From: Acidobacteriota bacterium
GTDB taxonomy: Bacteria > Acidobacteriota > Vicinamibacteria > Marinacidobacterales > Marinacidobacteraceae
Assembly (NCBI GenBank): GCA_022828085.1
Contig: JAJEIY010000083.1
Location: 1-64,000, forward strand
Length of the DNA: 64,000 bases
Direction of reading: 5' to 3'
The notes below the pieces were generated by a model. The model was given only the letters and a program-made list of their open reading frames with translations. It was not told the DNA's origin and did no database searches. Shown here in pieces: positions 24,445 to 33,482 of the stretch. The position numbers and the translations under genes were made by a program. Every line of letters starts with the position of its first letter. Position 1 is the stretch's first letter.

Positions 24445-26277
24445 TCACCGACCGCTGGCCCCATCTTCGGCGCCGGTGCTCCCGGTGGCGAGCGCGACGA
24501 CCTCGATGGCAGCCTCACGCATGGTAACCGCGAGGGTGCCTCCGCCGGGGCTCACGCTCGGTTGGAGTGCGCCGAGGGCGCCGGTCGTCACCTGTTCCGT
24601 CGCGCCGGTGGCGATGTCCACCCGCCACACCTGGAAGGGCCCGAAGCCGTCGTTGCGCGAGTAGAAGAGCGACGCGCCGTCGGCGCTCCATTCGGGCGCG
24701 CTGTACGGTTCGCCATTGGCAAAGGTGATGACGGCGGCGGGGGTGCCACCCGCCGGCGGAACGGTGTAAACGGTGACGCGTCCGTCCTCGAGCGAGCGTC
24801 CGTAGAAGGCCAGCCGTTCCCCGTCCGGCGAGAAACGGGCTCCCATGGCATAGCCCTCGAACCCGTCGAGCGGGACGCGGACGGGGTCGCCGGCCGCGAG
24901 CCCCGTAGCGGGGTCGACGGCGATCGTGTATACGGACCCCGGGTTTTCCTCGCCTGGCGGGCCGTGACTGCTGAAGGCGAGCGTCCGCCCGTCCGGACTC
25001 CAGTCCGGCTCTCCGGTGTCCGCGCCCGGTCCGAACCGCGTGAGTCGATCGGGTCGCTCGTTCCCGCCAAGCCGGACGATCCAGATGTCGTCGCTCTGCT
25101 GCTGGTGCCCCTGGAAGGCCAGCCACTGGCCGTCCGGCGACCACGCGGCGCCGTAGTCTTCGTGCTCCTCCGACAGGAGCGTCCGGACCGTGCCGGTTGG
25201 GGCCCCGTCCGCGTCGAGGTCCAGGACGCCCAGATCGAAGTCGACGGGCATGCGGAGGCGTCGCCAGGAGAACGTGATGAAGCCGAGCGCTCTCCCGTCG
25301 GGGCGCCAGGAAGGCAGGAAGGCGCTCGCGGGACCCGCCGTTGTCACATCGGTGGGTTCCCCTCCGGTCACGGGCACGAGGCCCACCGCGGTGCGCGTGT
25401 GGTACACGCTGAGAGCGACGCGGCCGTCGGCGAGCGGCGTGACCGCGAGCACGTCACGGCCGCCACCCTCCAGCCGTTCGGCCGGGGCGCCATCCAGTGG
25501 CACGCGCCAGCCGGCAAAGAGCGCATCGTCGGGCCCCGCTGCCGCGAGATAGAGCGCGCCGCCGGTGGGGGACCACTCCACGCGGCTGTCCCATCCGAGC
25601 CGGAGGTCGGCGGCGAGCGTGCGCGTCTCGCCCGTCGCGATCTCCGTCACGGCGAGGTCCGCGCGGTACCCGCTCGCGACCTGAAGGTGCGCCACCGTGC
25701 GCCCGTCGGGAGATCGCACGGGCGCGGCCCAGCCCCCGGCATCGTCGACGAGCACGGTCGCGGCGTCGAGTCCCGGCGCGTACGCGACCCACGCGGTAGC
25801 GGGGTCCGCGTGTCGTAGCGCGGTCACGGTGCCGTCCGGCAACAATCGCGGATAGTCGATGCGTGCGTCCCCGGGATCCACGACGCGCGACTCCTGGCCG
25901 CTGGCCGGGTCCAGGGTCCAGACCCCGTGACTCTCGGGCCAGCGGTCGACGTAGACGACCCGCGAACCGTCGGGCGACCAGGTCACCCGCGACCGCCCCG
26001 CCGGCCTCGTCGTCACCACGCGGCCGACCCCGGCCGCCACGTCGTAGACGGAAAGCGACCGGGTGTTCGCGGCGTAGTCGGCGAACACGACCCGGTCGCC
26101 GGCGGGCGACGGGATGCCCGGGTAGGCGTCGTAGAGGTCCGTGTGGACGTGTCGTGCGAGCACGACGTCCGAGACCTCTTCGACGCCTCCTCCGCACGCC
26201 GCCGCCAGGAGGAGGGGTACTGGCACGAGGCAACGGCGCACCAACGTCGGGCGCCGTGACCGCTGCGGAGACTTCAC
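24445..26277 (-). CDS. PD40/TolB-like beta-propeller lipoprotein
   Basis: This protein of about 610 residues has a basic N-terminus and lipobox LLLAAAC-G, so it is likely lipid-anchored in the cell envelope. The body is built of WD40-like PD40 blades with the recurring pattern W-SPDG-x-x-(L/V)-x-(F/V), seen in TWSPDGSRVVYVD, AWSPDGQWLAFQG, DWSPDGRTLAFSS, RFSPDGERLAFYG and EWSADGASLFYSR. The fold binds partners or ligands; no catalytic domain is attached. The start is uncertain: GTG 26277 gives a normal signal peptide, while GTG 26241 is shorter. The longer frame runs into tRNA-Ala. Confidence 0.8.
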   Translation of the reverse strand: MKSPQRSRRPTLVRRCLVPVPLLLAAACGGGVEEVSDVVLARHVHTDLYDAYPGIPSPAGDRVVFADYAANTRSLSVYDVAAGVGRVVTTRPAGRSRVTWSPDGSRVVYVDRWPESHGVWTLDPASGQESRVVDPGDARIDYPRLLPDGTVTALRHADPATAWVAYAPGLDAATVLVDDAGGWAAPVRSPDGRTVAHLQVASGYRADLAVTEIATGETRTLAADLRLGWDSRVEWSPTGGALYLAAAGPDDALFAGWRVPLDGAPAERLEGGGRDVLAVTPLADGRVALSVYHTRTAVGLVPVTGGEPTDVTTAGPASAFLPSWRPDGRALGFITFSWRRLRMPVDFDLGVLDLDADGAPTGTVRTLLSEEHEDYGAAWSPDGQWLAFQGHQQQSDDIWIVRLGGNERPDRLTRFGPGADTGEPDWSPDGRTLAFSSHGPPGEENPGSVYTIAVDPATGLAAGDPVRVPLDGFEGYAMGARFSPDGERLAFYGRSLEDGRVTVYTVPPAGGTPAAVITFANGEPYSAPEWSADGASLFYSRNDGFGPFQVWRVDIATGATEQVTTGALGALQPSVSPGGGTLAVTMREAAIEVVALATGSTGAEDGASGR

Positions 26278-26349
26278 CGGCCGTTCACGGGTTCTGCTGG
26301 CACTCTTGGCGAGATATTGGAACACCGTGGAGCACAGTGGTCCACCCCC

Positions 26350-26425
26350 TGGTGGAGCTGACGGGGATCGAACCCGTGACCTCGTGAATGCCATTCACGC
26401 GCGCTCCCAGTTGCGCCACAGCCCC
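26350..26425 (-). tRNA. tRNA-Ala (anticodon GGC)
   Basis: This is a 76-base cloverleaf on the minus strand. The acceptor is GGGGCTG/CAGCTCC with one G-T pair. The anticodon arm CGTGA-ATGGCAT-TCACG gives GGC, and the T arm contains GGTTCGATCC. Discriminator A and CCA are encoded. It lies between dctM and the propeller lipoprotein gene. Confidence 0.95.
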
Positions 26426-26498
26426 AACCCGGGTCATGGAAGGAGAGAGGACGCTCTGCCTTCCAGCAGGACCGCCGATTTTAGCAGCCGGCTGCGCC

Positions 26499-27791
26499 CT
26501 AACCTCCGGTTTCCCCGAGGATCAGGTCCGGCAGGAAGAGGCTCGCTTCCGGCCAGAACGTGACGATCCCGAGCACCACGAGCAGCGCCGCGATGAAGAA
26601 CACGTTGACCTTCATCACCTCCGAGATCTCGGTCTTGGCGATGGAGCAGGTGGTGATGAGGACCGAGGCCACCGGGGGCGTCTGCTGGCCCACCGCGAGG
26701 CTCACGGTGACCATCATGCCGAAGTGCACGGTGCCGATCCCCGCGGACTCCGCCAGCGGCAGCAGGATGGGCACGAGGAGCACGATGGCGGCGGCGCTGT
26801 GGAGGATGGTTCCGGCCAGCAGCAGGACGCCGTTCAGGATCAGCGCGACCGCCCAGGGCGCGTCCGCGAGCGACAGCACCCACGCCGTCAGCCGCTCCGG
26901 GGCCTGCTGGTTGGCCAGGTACCAGCCGAGGATCGCCGATCCGGCGACCAGCAGCATGACCACCGCGGTCTGCCGCGCCGACTCGGTGAACGCCTCGCGG
27001 ATCGCCGCGAACCGGACGGTGCGGTAACCGACCACGCCCATCAGCAGCGCGAGGAGCACCGCGACCGCAGCCGCCTCGGTGGCCGTGAACCAGCCCAGGA
27101 AGATGCCGCCGAGGATGATCGCCGGGATGAGCAGCGGCCACGCCGCCGCCCGGGCCGCGGTTCCCGCCCGCCGCAGGCGGAAGGGTTCCGAGTCGCCGAA
27201 CCCGCCCCGGCGGGCCAGCCACCGGCTCACCAGCATGATGAAGGCGCCGGCGAGCACGCCCGGGACGAATCCGGCGAGAAAGAGCCGGGCGATGGAGGCC
27301 CCGGTAACGGCTCCGAAGAGGATCATCGGGATGGACGGCGGAATCAGGATCGCGATCGTCGCCGAGGCGGAGAGCACGGCGGCGGCGAAGGGGGCCGGAT
27401 AGCCGCGTTCCTTCATCGCCGGAATCAGGACGCTCCCGAGCGCGGCAGCGTCGGCGACGGCCGACCCGGACATCTCGGAGAACAGCATGCTGGACGCCGT
27501 GGTCGTCATCGCCAGGCCCCCCCGCATCCAGCCGACCACCGAGGCGGCGAAGTCGGTGAGGCGCCGGGAAATCCCGGCGTGGTTCATGAGCGCCCCGGCG
27601 AGGATGAACAGCGGAATCGCGACCAGCGGGAAGGAGTCGGTCCCGTTGAAGAGGCGGAGCGGGACGACCACCAGCGGGGTGTTCGTGGTGAGCCAGATCG
27701 CCAGCACCGACGCCGCGATCAGCACGTACCCGATCGGGATCCCGACCAGGATGAACGCCAGCGCGGCGATCAGCGCGACCAGGATCTCCAT
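26499..27791 (-). CDS. dctM: TRAP transporter large permease (DctM)
   Basis: This 430-residue permease of the DctM/IT superfamily has about twelve to thirteen hydrophobic segments. Typical features are the N-terminus ILVALIAALAFILVGIPIG, the PLFILAGALMNHAGI segment and FSEMSGSAVADAAALGSVLI, a core motif of the family. It couples Na+ movement to import of a substrate delivered by DctP. ATG is 9 bases after the dctQ stop. The substrate class, typically organic acids or related anions, cannot be told from sequence alone. Confidence 0.92.
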   Translation of the reverse strand: MEILVALIAALAFILVGIPIGYVLIAASVLAIWLTTNTPLVVVPLRLFNGTDSFPLVAIPLFILAGALMNHAGISRRLTDFAASVVGWMRGGLAMTTTASSMLFSEMSGSAVADAAALGSVLIPAMKERGYPAPFAAAVLSASATIAILIPPSIPMILFGAVTGASIARLFLAGFVPGVLAGAFIMLVSRWLARRGGFGDSEPFRLRRAGTAARAAAWPLLIPAIILGGIFLGWFTATEAAAVAVLLALLMGVVGYRTVRFAAIREAFTESARQTAVVMLLVAGSAILGWYLANQQAPERLTAWVLSLADAPWAVALILNGVLLLAGTILHSAAAIVLLVPILLPLAESAGIGTVHFGMMVTVSLAVGQQTPPVASVLITTCSIAKTEISEVMKVNVFFIAALLVVLGIVTFWPEASLFLPDLILGETGG

Positions 27792-27800
27792 GGCGCCGCG

Positions 27801-28298
27801 TCAGTCCGCCGGGGAGCGGAGGAGCGCCACGAGGCGCCGGGCCTCCATGGCGGCGGTCAGCAATGCGAAGAGCGGCAGGACCAGGTAGAAAGCGCCCATC
27901 GGAACCGGCATGGTGATCGAGCGTTCGCCCAGGAAGCGGAGCACCAGCACGGTGCCGAACCAGGCGAGGACGAGGTGAAGGGCGAGGACCGCCGCGTGTT
28001 CGAGGATCCGGGCGATCCGCCGCGGACGGGGCGCAAGACGGCTGACCAGGTCCCGGATACCGATGTGGGCCCCGTCCCGGCGCGCGAGGACCGCCCCCAG
28101 GAAGGTGAGCCAGACGAGGGCGAAGCCGGCGAGTTCGTCGTAGAAGCCGAGCCCGCCGCCGAAGCCGTACCGCAGGGTGACCTCGACGAGGCACAGCACC
28201 GCGATGGCGGCGAGCAGCAGCGAACAGGCGACGGCCAGCGGATCCCGGCCCTTGGGTTCCGTCGTCAGTGCGCCAATTCCCGCGCCGCTTCGATCCAC
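27801..28298 (-). CDS. dctQ: TRAP transporter small permease (DctQ)
   Basis: This protein of about 165 residues has four hydrophobic segments and the DctQ pattern: EVTLRYGFGGGLGFYDELAG, FLGAVLARRDGAHIGI and a C-terminal LRSPAD tail. DctQ bridges DctM and the binding protein. The start is unclear. GTG 28298 overlaps dctP by 34 bases; the only later option before the first helix is CTG 28271, so I use the GTG. Confidence 0.85.
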   Translation of the reverse strand: MDRSGAGIGALTTEPKGRDPLAVACSLLLAAIAVLCLVEVTLRYGFGGGLGFYDELAGFALVWLTFLGAVLARRDGAHIGIRDLVSRLAPRPRRIARILEHAAVLALHLVLAWFGTVLVLRFLGERSITMPVPMGAFYLVLPLFALLTAAMEARRLVALLRSPAD

Positions 28299-29245
28299 CC
28301 GGCGCCGAAGCGCTCCTCGTAGTGCTCGAAGACCGGCGCCGCCGCCGCGGCGAAGGCCGGGAGGTCCACTTCGTTCACGGCGAGCTGCCCTTCGAGGCCG
28401 GCGAGCAGGCGCGTGTCCTCCCGGGCCAGGAAGTCCCGGAGCCAGTCGCCGGTCTCGATCGCCGCCTCCCGAAGTCCGGTCTGGAGCTCCGCGGGCAGAC
28501 GTTCGAGCCACGCGGTCTGCATTACTGGGTAGGCCGGGGTGTAGACGTGGTTCGAGAGCGACAGGTAGCTCTGCACTTCGTGGAGCCGCGCCGCCGTCAA
28601 CTGGGCGAGCGGGTTCTCCTGCCCGTCCACCACCCCCTGCCGCAGCGCCGAGAACACCTCTCCGAAGCTCATGGACGCGGGGCTCGCGCCGAGGGTCTCG
28701 AAGAGGCGGACGCGCTCCGGGTCCTTCGGGGTGCGGAGACGGATCCCCTCCAGGTCCGCGGGCGTCACCACCGGGCGCACGTTGTTCGTGATGACCCGGA
28801 ACCCGTTCTCCCAGAAGGCGAGCAGGGTGAGCCCGTGATCCCGCCGGAGCGTCTCCTCGAGACCCCTGCCGATCTCGCTGGCGGCGATCCGCTCGAAGTG
28901 GCCCCGGTCCTCGACCAGGAAGGGCAGGTCGAAAATGCCGAACTCCGGCGCCACGGAATGCATCACCGACGAGGGAATGTGCATCTCGAGAGTGCCCAGG
29001 CGGAGCCCCTCCAGCATCTCCTTGTCCTCGCCGAGCTGGCCGGTGCCGAAGATGCGGATCTCGACCTGCCCCGGGAAGCGCGCTTCGACCAGTTCCTTGA
29101 AATGACGCGCACCATGGTCGAAGGGCGAATCGGGAAACCCGATGTGCCCGAGGCGGATTACGGTGGGGCCGGACCCGCCGTCCGGGGAGCAGGAGACGCC
29201 GAGCGCCAGCGCGAAGGCTGCCAGCACGGCGGTGCCGGGTCGCAT
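28265..29245 (-). CDS. dctP: TRAP transporter substrate-binding protein (DctP)
   Basis: This 326-residue periplasmic binding protein has a lipoprotein-like signal (LALGVSC-S), so it is probably tethered. The DctP family landmarks are IRLGHIGFPDSPFDHGARHF near the N-terminus, GQLGEDKEMLEGLRLGTLEM, and LRTPKDPERVRLFETLGASP with the substrate-carboxylate-binding arginine. FGEVFSALRQGVVDGQENPL follows. It heads a dctPQM set. Confidence 0.93.
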   Translation of the reverse strand: MRPGTAVLAAFALALGVSCSPDGGSGPTVIRLGHIGFPDSPFDHGARHFKELVEARFPGQVEIRIFGTGQLGEDKEMLEGLRLGTLEMHIPSSVMHSVAPEFGIFDLPFLVEDRGHFERIAASEIGRGLEETLRRDHGLTLLAFWENGFRVITNNVRPVVTPADLEGIRLRTPKDPERVRLFETLGASPASMSFGEVFSALRQGVVDGQENPLAQLTAARLHEVQSYLSLSNHVYTPAYPVMQTAWLERLPAELQTGLREAAIETGDWLRDFLAREDTRLLAGLEGQLAVNEVDLPAFAAAAAPVFEHYEERFGAGWIEAARELAH

Positions 29246-29281
29246 CCTGCGGATTGAACCACGGTTCGCCCGTGGCGGACG

Positions 29282-29836
29282 CTACGGAATGCTGCGCGTC
29301 CAGCGGCTGCGGATCGTGATGCTCTCCGTCGCGCCGGGCAGCGTCAGGTCGAACACCTCGTCAAAGGTGTCCGCGTCGACCCGTGTCAGGGTGAGGGTCG
29401 CACGGGTGCCGCGTGCGTTCTCCGATTCCTCGAGGACGAAGATCAGGCGCTCCGGAGGCGACGACGCGGCATCGAGGACGAACGTGTTCACGTACCCCTC
29501 GCTGTTGAACTGGCGCAGGACATAGGTGTCGCGGTCCCGGTCGAAGCTCAACACCGTCCAGTCGTCGTGCGTGTCCCCTTCGGGAAGACCCTCGTGGGGA
29601 GGGAACACGGACCGGTTTCGGCCGAGCAGATACGCGTCCTGCAGAACGAGCTCATAGGTGCGTTCGCCGCGTCCCTCGCCGAAGGTGGCGGATTCCTCTC
29701 CGATCCACGCACCGGCGAAGAACTCGAACGCGGCCCAACGTTCCGACTCGCCCCAGCTCTGTTCCGGGGAGCCTGTTTGGCGAGCGGCCGACAAGGTGGC
29801 GGTGGCGATCAGCAGCAGCATGAAGATGGCTCTCAT
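29282..29836 (-). CDS. Secreted beta-barrel-like protein of unknown function
   Basis: This 184-residue protein has a signal peptide (MRAIFMLLLIATATLSAA). The mature part is rich in alternating beta strands and starts FEFFAGAWIGEESATFG, a pattern like lipocalin-type or DUF1579-like small-barrel proteins. I cannot assign a family firmly. ATG 29836 is supported by GGGAGG seven bases upstream. It sits 36 bases before dctP on the same strand and may be cotranscribed with the transporter. Confidence 0.65.
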   Translation of the reverse strand: MRAIFMLLLIATATLSAARQTGSPEQSWGESERWAAFEFFAGAWIGEESATFGEGRGERTYELVLQDAYLLGRNRSVFPPHEGLPEGDTHDDWTVLSFDRDRDTYVLRQFNSEGYVNTFVLDAASSPPERLIFVLEESENARGTRATLTLTRVDADTFDEVFDLTLPGATESITIRSRWTRSIP

Positions 29837-29922
29837 GGCGTCCTCCCGGGCAACCCGTGACTGCCCGACCATGGCCACCGTAATCCGCGCTGCCGCGCGC
29901 GCGATTGTAAGGATTCGACGGC

Positions 29923-30735
29923 CTACTCGACCTCGAGCGCCGACACGCGGGCGTCAGCCGCGAACTTCCCCGGCGTCATGCCGGCGAAGGCCCGGAACTC
30001 GTGGATGAAGTGGGCCTGGTCGTAGAACCCGGCGTCGTAGGCGACCCCGGTGAGCCGGGCGTCGGGCGCCTCCCGCAGGCGCTGGCACGCGCGGAGGAAG
30101 CGCGCGAGCCGGGTCAGGTGCTTCGGCGTCATCCCCAGACCGGTCTCGAACGTGCGCTCGAGGCGCCGCTGGCCGATGCCCAGCGAATCGGCGATGCGAT
30201 CGATCCGTACCGGGGACGGGGTCCGCCAGAGCGTCCGCACCAGGCCCGAGATGTCGGGCCTCCGGTGCCTTGCGAGGCGCCGCAGCAGAAACGCCTGCAA
30301 GGCGTCGACCCGCTCCTCGTCGGTCGCGCCCGTTGCAATGCGCTCCTCGATCTCACGGACGTCGGGGCCGCGCCAGACCTCGTCCGCCGAGGTGGCGCGA
30401 TCGGCGACGTCACGCACCGGGACCGGGAGGAACTGGTGGGCTCCCCACGGATGGAACCGCACCGCCACGAAACCGCCGGCGCCGGCCGGCTCGATCTCGA
30501 CGAATCGCCGCGTCTGGGAGACCAGCAGGCTGACGGGTTGTGCGGCGGCTTCCGCGCCCGCGAAGCGCATCGTGAACGGCGTGCGGTAGTGGAAGATCGC
30601 CTCGACCACCCCGTCCGCCACGATGCGCTCCGGTCCGCCGAAGAGCGCCGGCCCGTCGCATTCGAGCAGCCAGATCAGCCGGACGTACGGCGCGAGCGCC
30701 CCGTGGACGGGGAACTCGCGGTACCGGAGCGTCAC
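29923..30735 (-). CDS. AraC-family transcriptional regulator
   Basis: This 270-residue regulator has an N-terminal sensor-like domain (about 1-150, DUF6597-like, starting YREFPVHGALAPYVRLIW). The C-terminal AraC double helix-turn-helix has RIDRIADSLGIGQRRLERTF as the first HTH and LTGVAYDAGFYDQAHFIHEF as the second. GTG 30735 is chosen because the domain begins there with GAGG just upstream. It starts 16 bases after the large secreted hydrolase on the same strand, which may be a target or operon partner. The ligand is unknown. Confidence 0.85.
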   Translation of the reverse strand: MTLRYREFPVHGALAPYVRLIWLLECDGPALFGGPERIVADGVVEAIFHYRTPFTMRFAGAEAAAQPVSLLVSQTRRFVEIEPAGAGGFVAVRFHPWGAHQFLPVPVRDVADRATSADEVWRGPDVREIEERIATGATDEERVDALQAFLLRRLARHRRPDISGLVRTLWRTPSPVRIDRIADSLGIGQRRLERTFETGLGMTPKHLTRLARFLRACQRLREAPDARLTGVAYDAGFYDQAHFIHEFRAFAGMTPGKFAADARVSALEVE

Positions 30736-30751
30736 GGCCTCGCAGGTTTCG

Positions 30752-32812
30752 CTAGGGCTGTGAATCTGCCGCTGCGGAGCCTCCCGTGACGTGGTCCCAC
30801 AACTCGAGGGCGTGGCGGGTGAGCGCCGGCAGGTCCTCACCGAGCAGGTAGCCGGCCTCGATCAGCTCGAGCGCGGCTTCGGTGAACTGCCCGAGATAGT
30901 CCTCCCGGCTCGAATAGCGGTCCATGACGGATTTCCGCGGGTCTCCGGCGGCCTGCGCCGCGGCGGCGTCCTTCGGGAACGGCACGAAGGAACCGGCCAT
31001 GCTGGAGATCTCGTCCGGAGGTCCGGACTCCGCGTTGAACAGGTTCCAGCCCATATAGGTTGCGAGAGGAACCGTGATTTCCGGCAGACGGATGCCGGCG
31101 ACCTCGTTGCCGTCCTCGTCCACGGACGAAACCCGGATCGGGAACCGCTTGCCGATGGCCGGCGGTTCCTGGGTCACCACGCCCTTCGACAGGAAGTCAG
31201 GGCCGTAGTCCGCCCGGTAGGCGTAGTGGACGCGGTCCGAGAACTCCACGCCGGGGATGTCCGGGAATCCGAGGTTCTCCGCCGCGACCGCGGTGCCGTC
31301 CTCGATGCTCGGGTACTGGCTCGGCGGCGGCGCCCCCGCCTCCCGGGTCCAGCGGTCCATGGCGAGCAGGAGGGCGCGCTGCCCCCAGCGGAAGTTGTTG
31401 GGGTTGGCGCGCTGCTGCCCGATCGTCACGCCGGGGGGGAACCCCGCCGGGCCGTGCTGGGTGCCGGCGTACATGTAGACGCGGACGTGGTCCGGGATCC
31501 GGGCGTCCTCGCTGGCGTCGATCGTGGTGTGGATGAGGCTCGCAGCGCGGCCCCAGTACTCGTACGAGGAGTTCGTGTAGAAGACCCGCGGATAGAACGC
31601 CTCGCGCTGCCGGGTCAGCAGTCCCAGGGTGAGTCCGGTCTCCGGATCCGTCTGCTCCACGTCGGTGAACGGAAAGATGTCGGTCGGATGGAACTGGTTC
31701 ATGTAGGGATGGGCGTCCCGGGAGGCCTGCGCGAAGCGGTGGTTGAAGCTGCCGCGGCCGCCGCCCGCCACGTCCGAGATCACGCCGTCGAGCACCCGGC
31801 GTCCCTTCTCGTCGCTGTTGAACCCGTAGAACATGAAAGTGCGCAGGAAGCGTCCGCTCTGGGAGACCCCGAAGCTGATGGCGCTCTTGATGTCGCCCCG
31901 GGCGATCCCCAGGTCTTCGGATCCGTCGTGGCGGAGCAGGGTCACGAAGTCGCGGATGCCGGCCGGGCCGAGGCCGACCAGCGGCGGGTTGTGGGAGCGG
32001 TACACGACCTCGTAGATCCGGTGCGGCTGGAAACCGCCCTTCAGGTAGACCGCGCCGTCGTCGGGCACCACGGAGCCGTTCTCGACCTTGCCGAAGCCCC
32101 ACTGGCCGCGCGGAACGACTTCCCGTTCGTCCTCGACCCGGTGCCGCACCGTCAGCACGTTCTCGGCATCGTCCGGATCCTTGACCCGGTAGGGCCGGTG
32201 GTTGCGGTCGGCCAGCGTGTGGTGGTCGACAGCACTGCGGACCACGAAGTCGGCCCGCACCAGCCCCTCGATGGCGGAGCCGTCCGGGTTGGTCGCGATC
32301 GGCGGGTGCATCCGCATCCGGAGCGGGTCGTCGTCGGGAACGTCCCACTGCCAGCCCAGCCAGAGCAGGGTGAACCCGTGGCGCATCAGGAAACCGTCCC
32401 CGAAGTGCTCCTCGGTCGTCGGCGCGAGGCTCCCCTGGGCCATGTTGAAGTAGCCGAGCATCCCCTTCCGCCCGCGGTTGTTCACCTCGTGCAGCAGGGT
32501 GCCCCGGCTCTTTCCCATCACCTTGGGGCGGACGAGGTGGAAGTCCGCGGACATCTCGACCTTCCCGTCGGCGTTCCGCGGCGCGAGAGCGATGTCGGTG
32601 ATGATCCGGTTGGCGTCGTTTTCGGGATCGAACGCGAAATGGACGACCCCGATGATCTGCTCGTAGGCGCCGGCCAGGCCGAAGCTCCTGCCTCCGAGCA
32701 CGTCGGAGCGCTCGCGGATCTCGAACCCCACGACCTCGGCGGCGGCGGGAACCGAGAGTGCGGCCAGCAGGCCAAGAGCCGCGACGACGGTGCGCGTGTT
32801 TCCTTTCGACAT
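30752..32812 (-). CDS. Secreted alpha/beta hydrolase-domain protein (Abhydrolase_10-like)
   Basis: This 686-residue protein has a signal peptide (about 1-25, ending VPAAAE). The mid-chain carries the nucleophile elbow SFGVSQSGRFLR, and the overall length and the N-terminal ERSDVLGGRSFGLAGAYEQI match a family of large bacterial hydrolase-fold proteins. The substrate is unknown. GGGAGGA nine bases upstream supports ATG 32812. The AraC regulator follows 16 bases downstream. Confidence 0.82.
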   Translation of the reverse strand: MSKGNTRTVVAALGLLAALSVPAAAEVVGFEIRERSDVLGGRSFGLAGAYEQIIGVVHFAFDPENDANRIITDIALAPRNADGKVEMSADFHLVRPKVMGKSRGTLLHEVNNRGRKGMLGYFNMAQGSLAPTTEEHFGDGFLMRHGFTLLWLGWQWDVPDDDPLRMRMHPPIATNPDGSAIEGLVRADFVVRSAVDHHTLADRNHRPYRVKDPDDAENVLTVRHRVEDEREVVPRGQWGFGKVENGSVVPDDGAVYLKGGFQPHRIYEVVYRSHNPPLVGLGPAGIRDFVTLLRHDGSEDLGIARGDIKSAISFGVSQSGRFLRTFMFYGFNSDEKGRRVLDGVISDVAGGGRGSFNHRFAQASRDAHPYMNQFHPTDIFPFTDVEQTDPETGLTLGLLTRQREAFYPRVFYTNSSYEYWGRAASLIHTTIDASEDARIPDHVRVYMYAGTQHGPAGFPPGVTIGQQRANPNNFRWGQRALLLAMDRWTREAGAPPPSQYPSIEDGTAVAAENLGFPDIPGVEFSDRVHYAYRADYGPDFLSKGVVTQEPPAIGKRFPIRVSSVDEDGNEVAGIRLPEITVPLATYMGWNLFNAESGPPDEISSMAGSFVPFPKDAAAAQAAGDPRKSVMDRYSSREDYLGQFTEAALELIEAGYLLGEDLPALTRHALELWDHVTGGSAAADSQP

Positions 32813-32872
32813 ACCCGAGTCCTCCCGAAGGTTGGCCGCCGAAGATACCGCAGCCTTCAGGCTACGGGCTTC

Positions 32873-33472
32873 TCAGACTTCCAGGTAGCGGGCCAGCGAC
32901 GCCCGGCGCGGCCGGCGGACGCCGCCGCCGAGCCGTTTCGACAGGTACACCTTGGAGTCGCCGTTGTGGATCGGGTGCGGTTCGTACTTGACTACGTCGA
33001 AGTGCAGGTGGGTCAGGGTGCTGCGCATCTCGTAGTAGCGGTTCTTGGTCTTGACCACGATTTCCCGGAAGCCCTTGTCGATGGCCCACTCCTCCTGGAA
33101 CTCGTCGAGGGCGCGGAAGTGGCCCTGGCCGCGCCAGTCGCTCCTCGTCCCGCCGAGCCAGGCGTAGAGGACGCGCTGTCCCGAGAACCGCACCGCTTCG
33201 CGCAGGCGTTCGACCAGGTCCGCGAGTTCCGGGTCGGTCTCCTCGTTCCGGATCTCGTGGGCCACCCGGTAGGAGACCGGGGCGAAGCGGGTGGGTTCTT
33301 CCGGCAGGCTCGCCTCCACCATGAAGATCCCGTGTTCGCGTCCCTCGAGGCGTTCCCGGATCTCCAGCGCGGACTTCTTCCGGTCGAATTCGCCGAAGAA
33401 CTCCTCGATGAACTGGATCTCGAGCGCGCCGGACTCCAGCGGGTACTGGCGGATCCGGAAGGGCTGGTCCAC
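32873..33472 (-). CDS. GNAT-like acetyltransferase
   Basis: This 199-residue protein has a C-terminal acetyl-CoA-binding pattern: GGTRSDWRGQGHFRALDEFQ (R/Q-x-x-G-x-G/A loop) and then an EIVVKTKNRY strand and helix, as in GNAT N-acyltransferases. The N-terminal half is family-variable. GTG 33472 is used because it starts 10 bases after the enolase stop; the longer frame is antisense-like noise. It is probably cotranscribed with enolase. The acceptor substrate is unknown. Confidence 0.75.
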   Translation of the reverse strand: MDQPFRIRQYPLESGALEIQFIEEFFGEFDRKKSALEIRERLEGREHGIFMVEASLPEEPTRFAPVSYRVAHEIRNEETDPELADLVERLREAVRFSGQRVLYAWLGGTRSDWRGQGHFRALDEFQEEWAIDKGFREIVVKTKNRYYEMRSTLTHLHFDVVKYEPHPIHNGDSKVYLSKRLGGGVRRPRRASLARYLEV

Positions 33473-33482
33473 GGACAGGCTG

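Noticed and set aside
26434-28194. A 586-codon frame overlapping dctM and dctQ
   Set aside because: It is a same-strand shadow in another phase; DctM and DctQ have intact family features.
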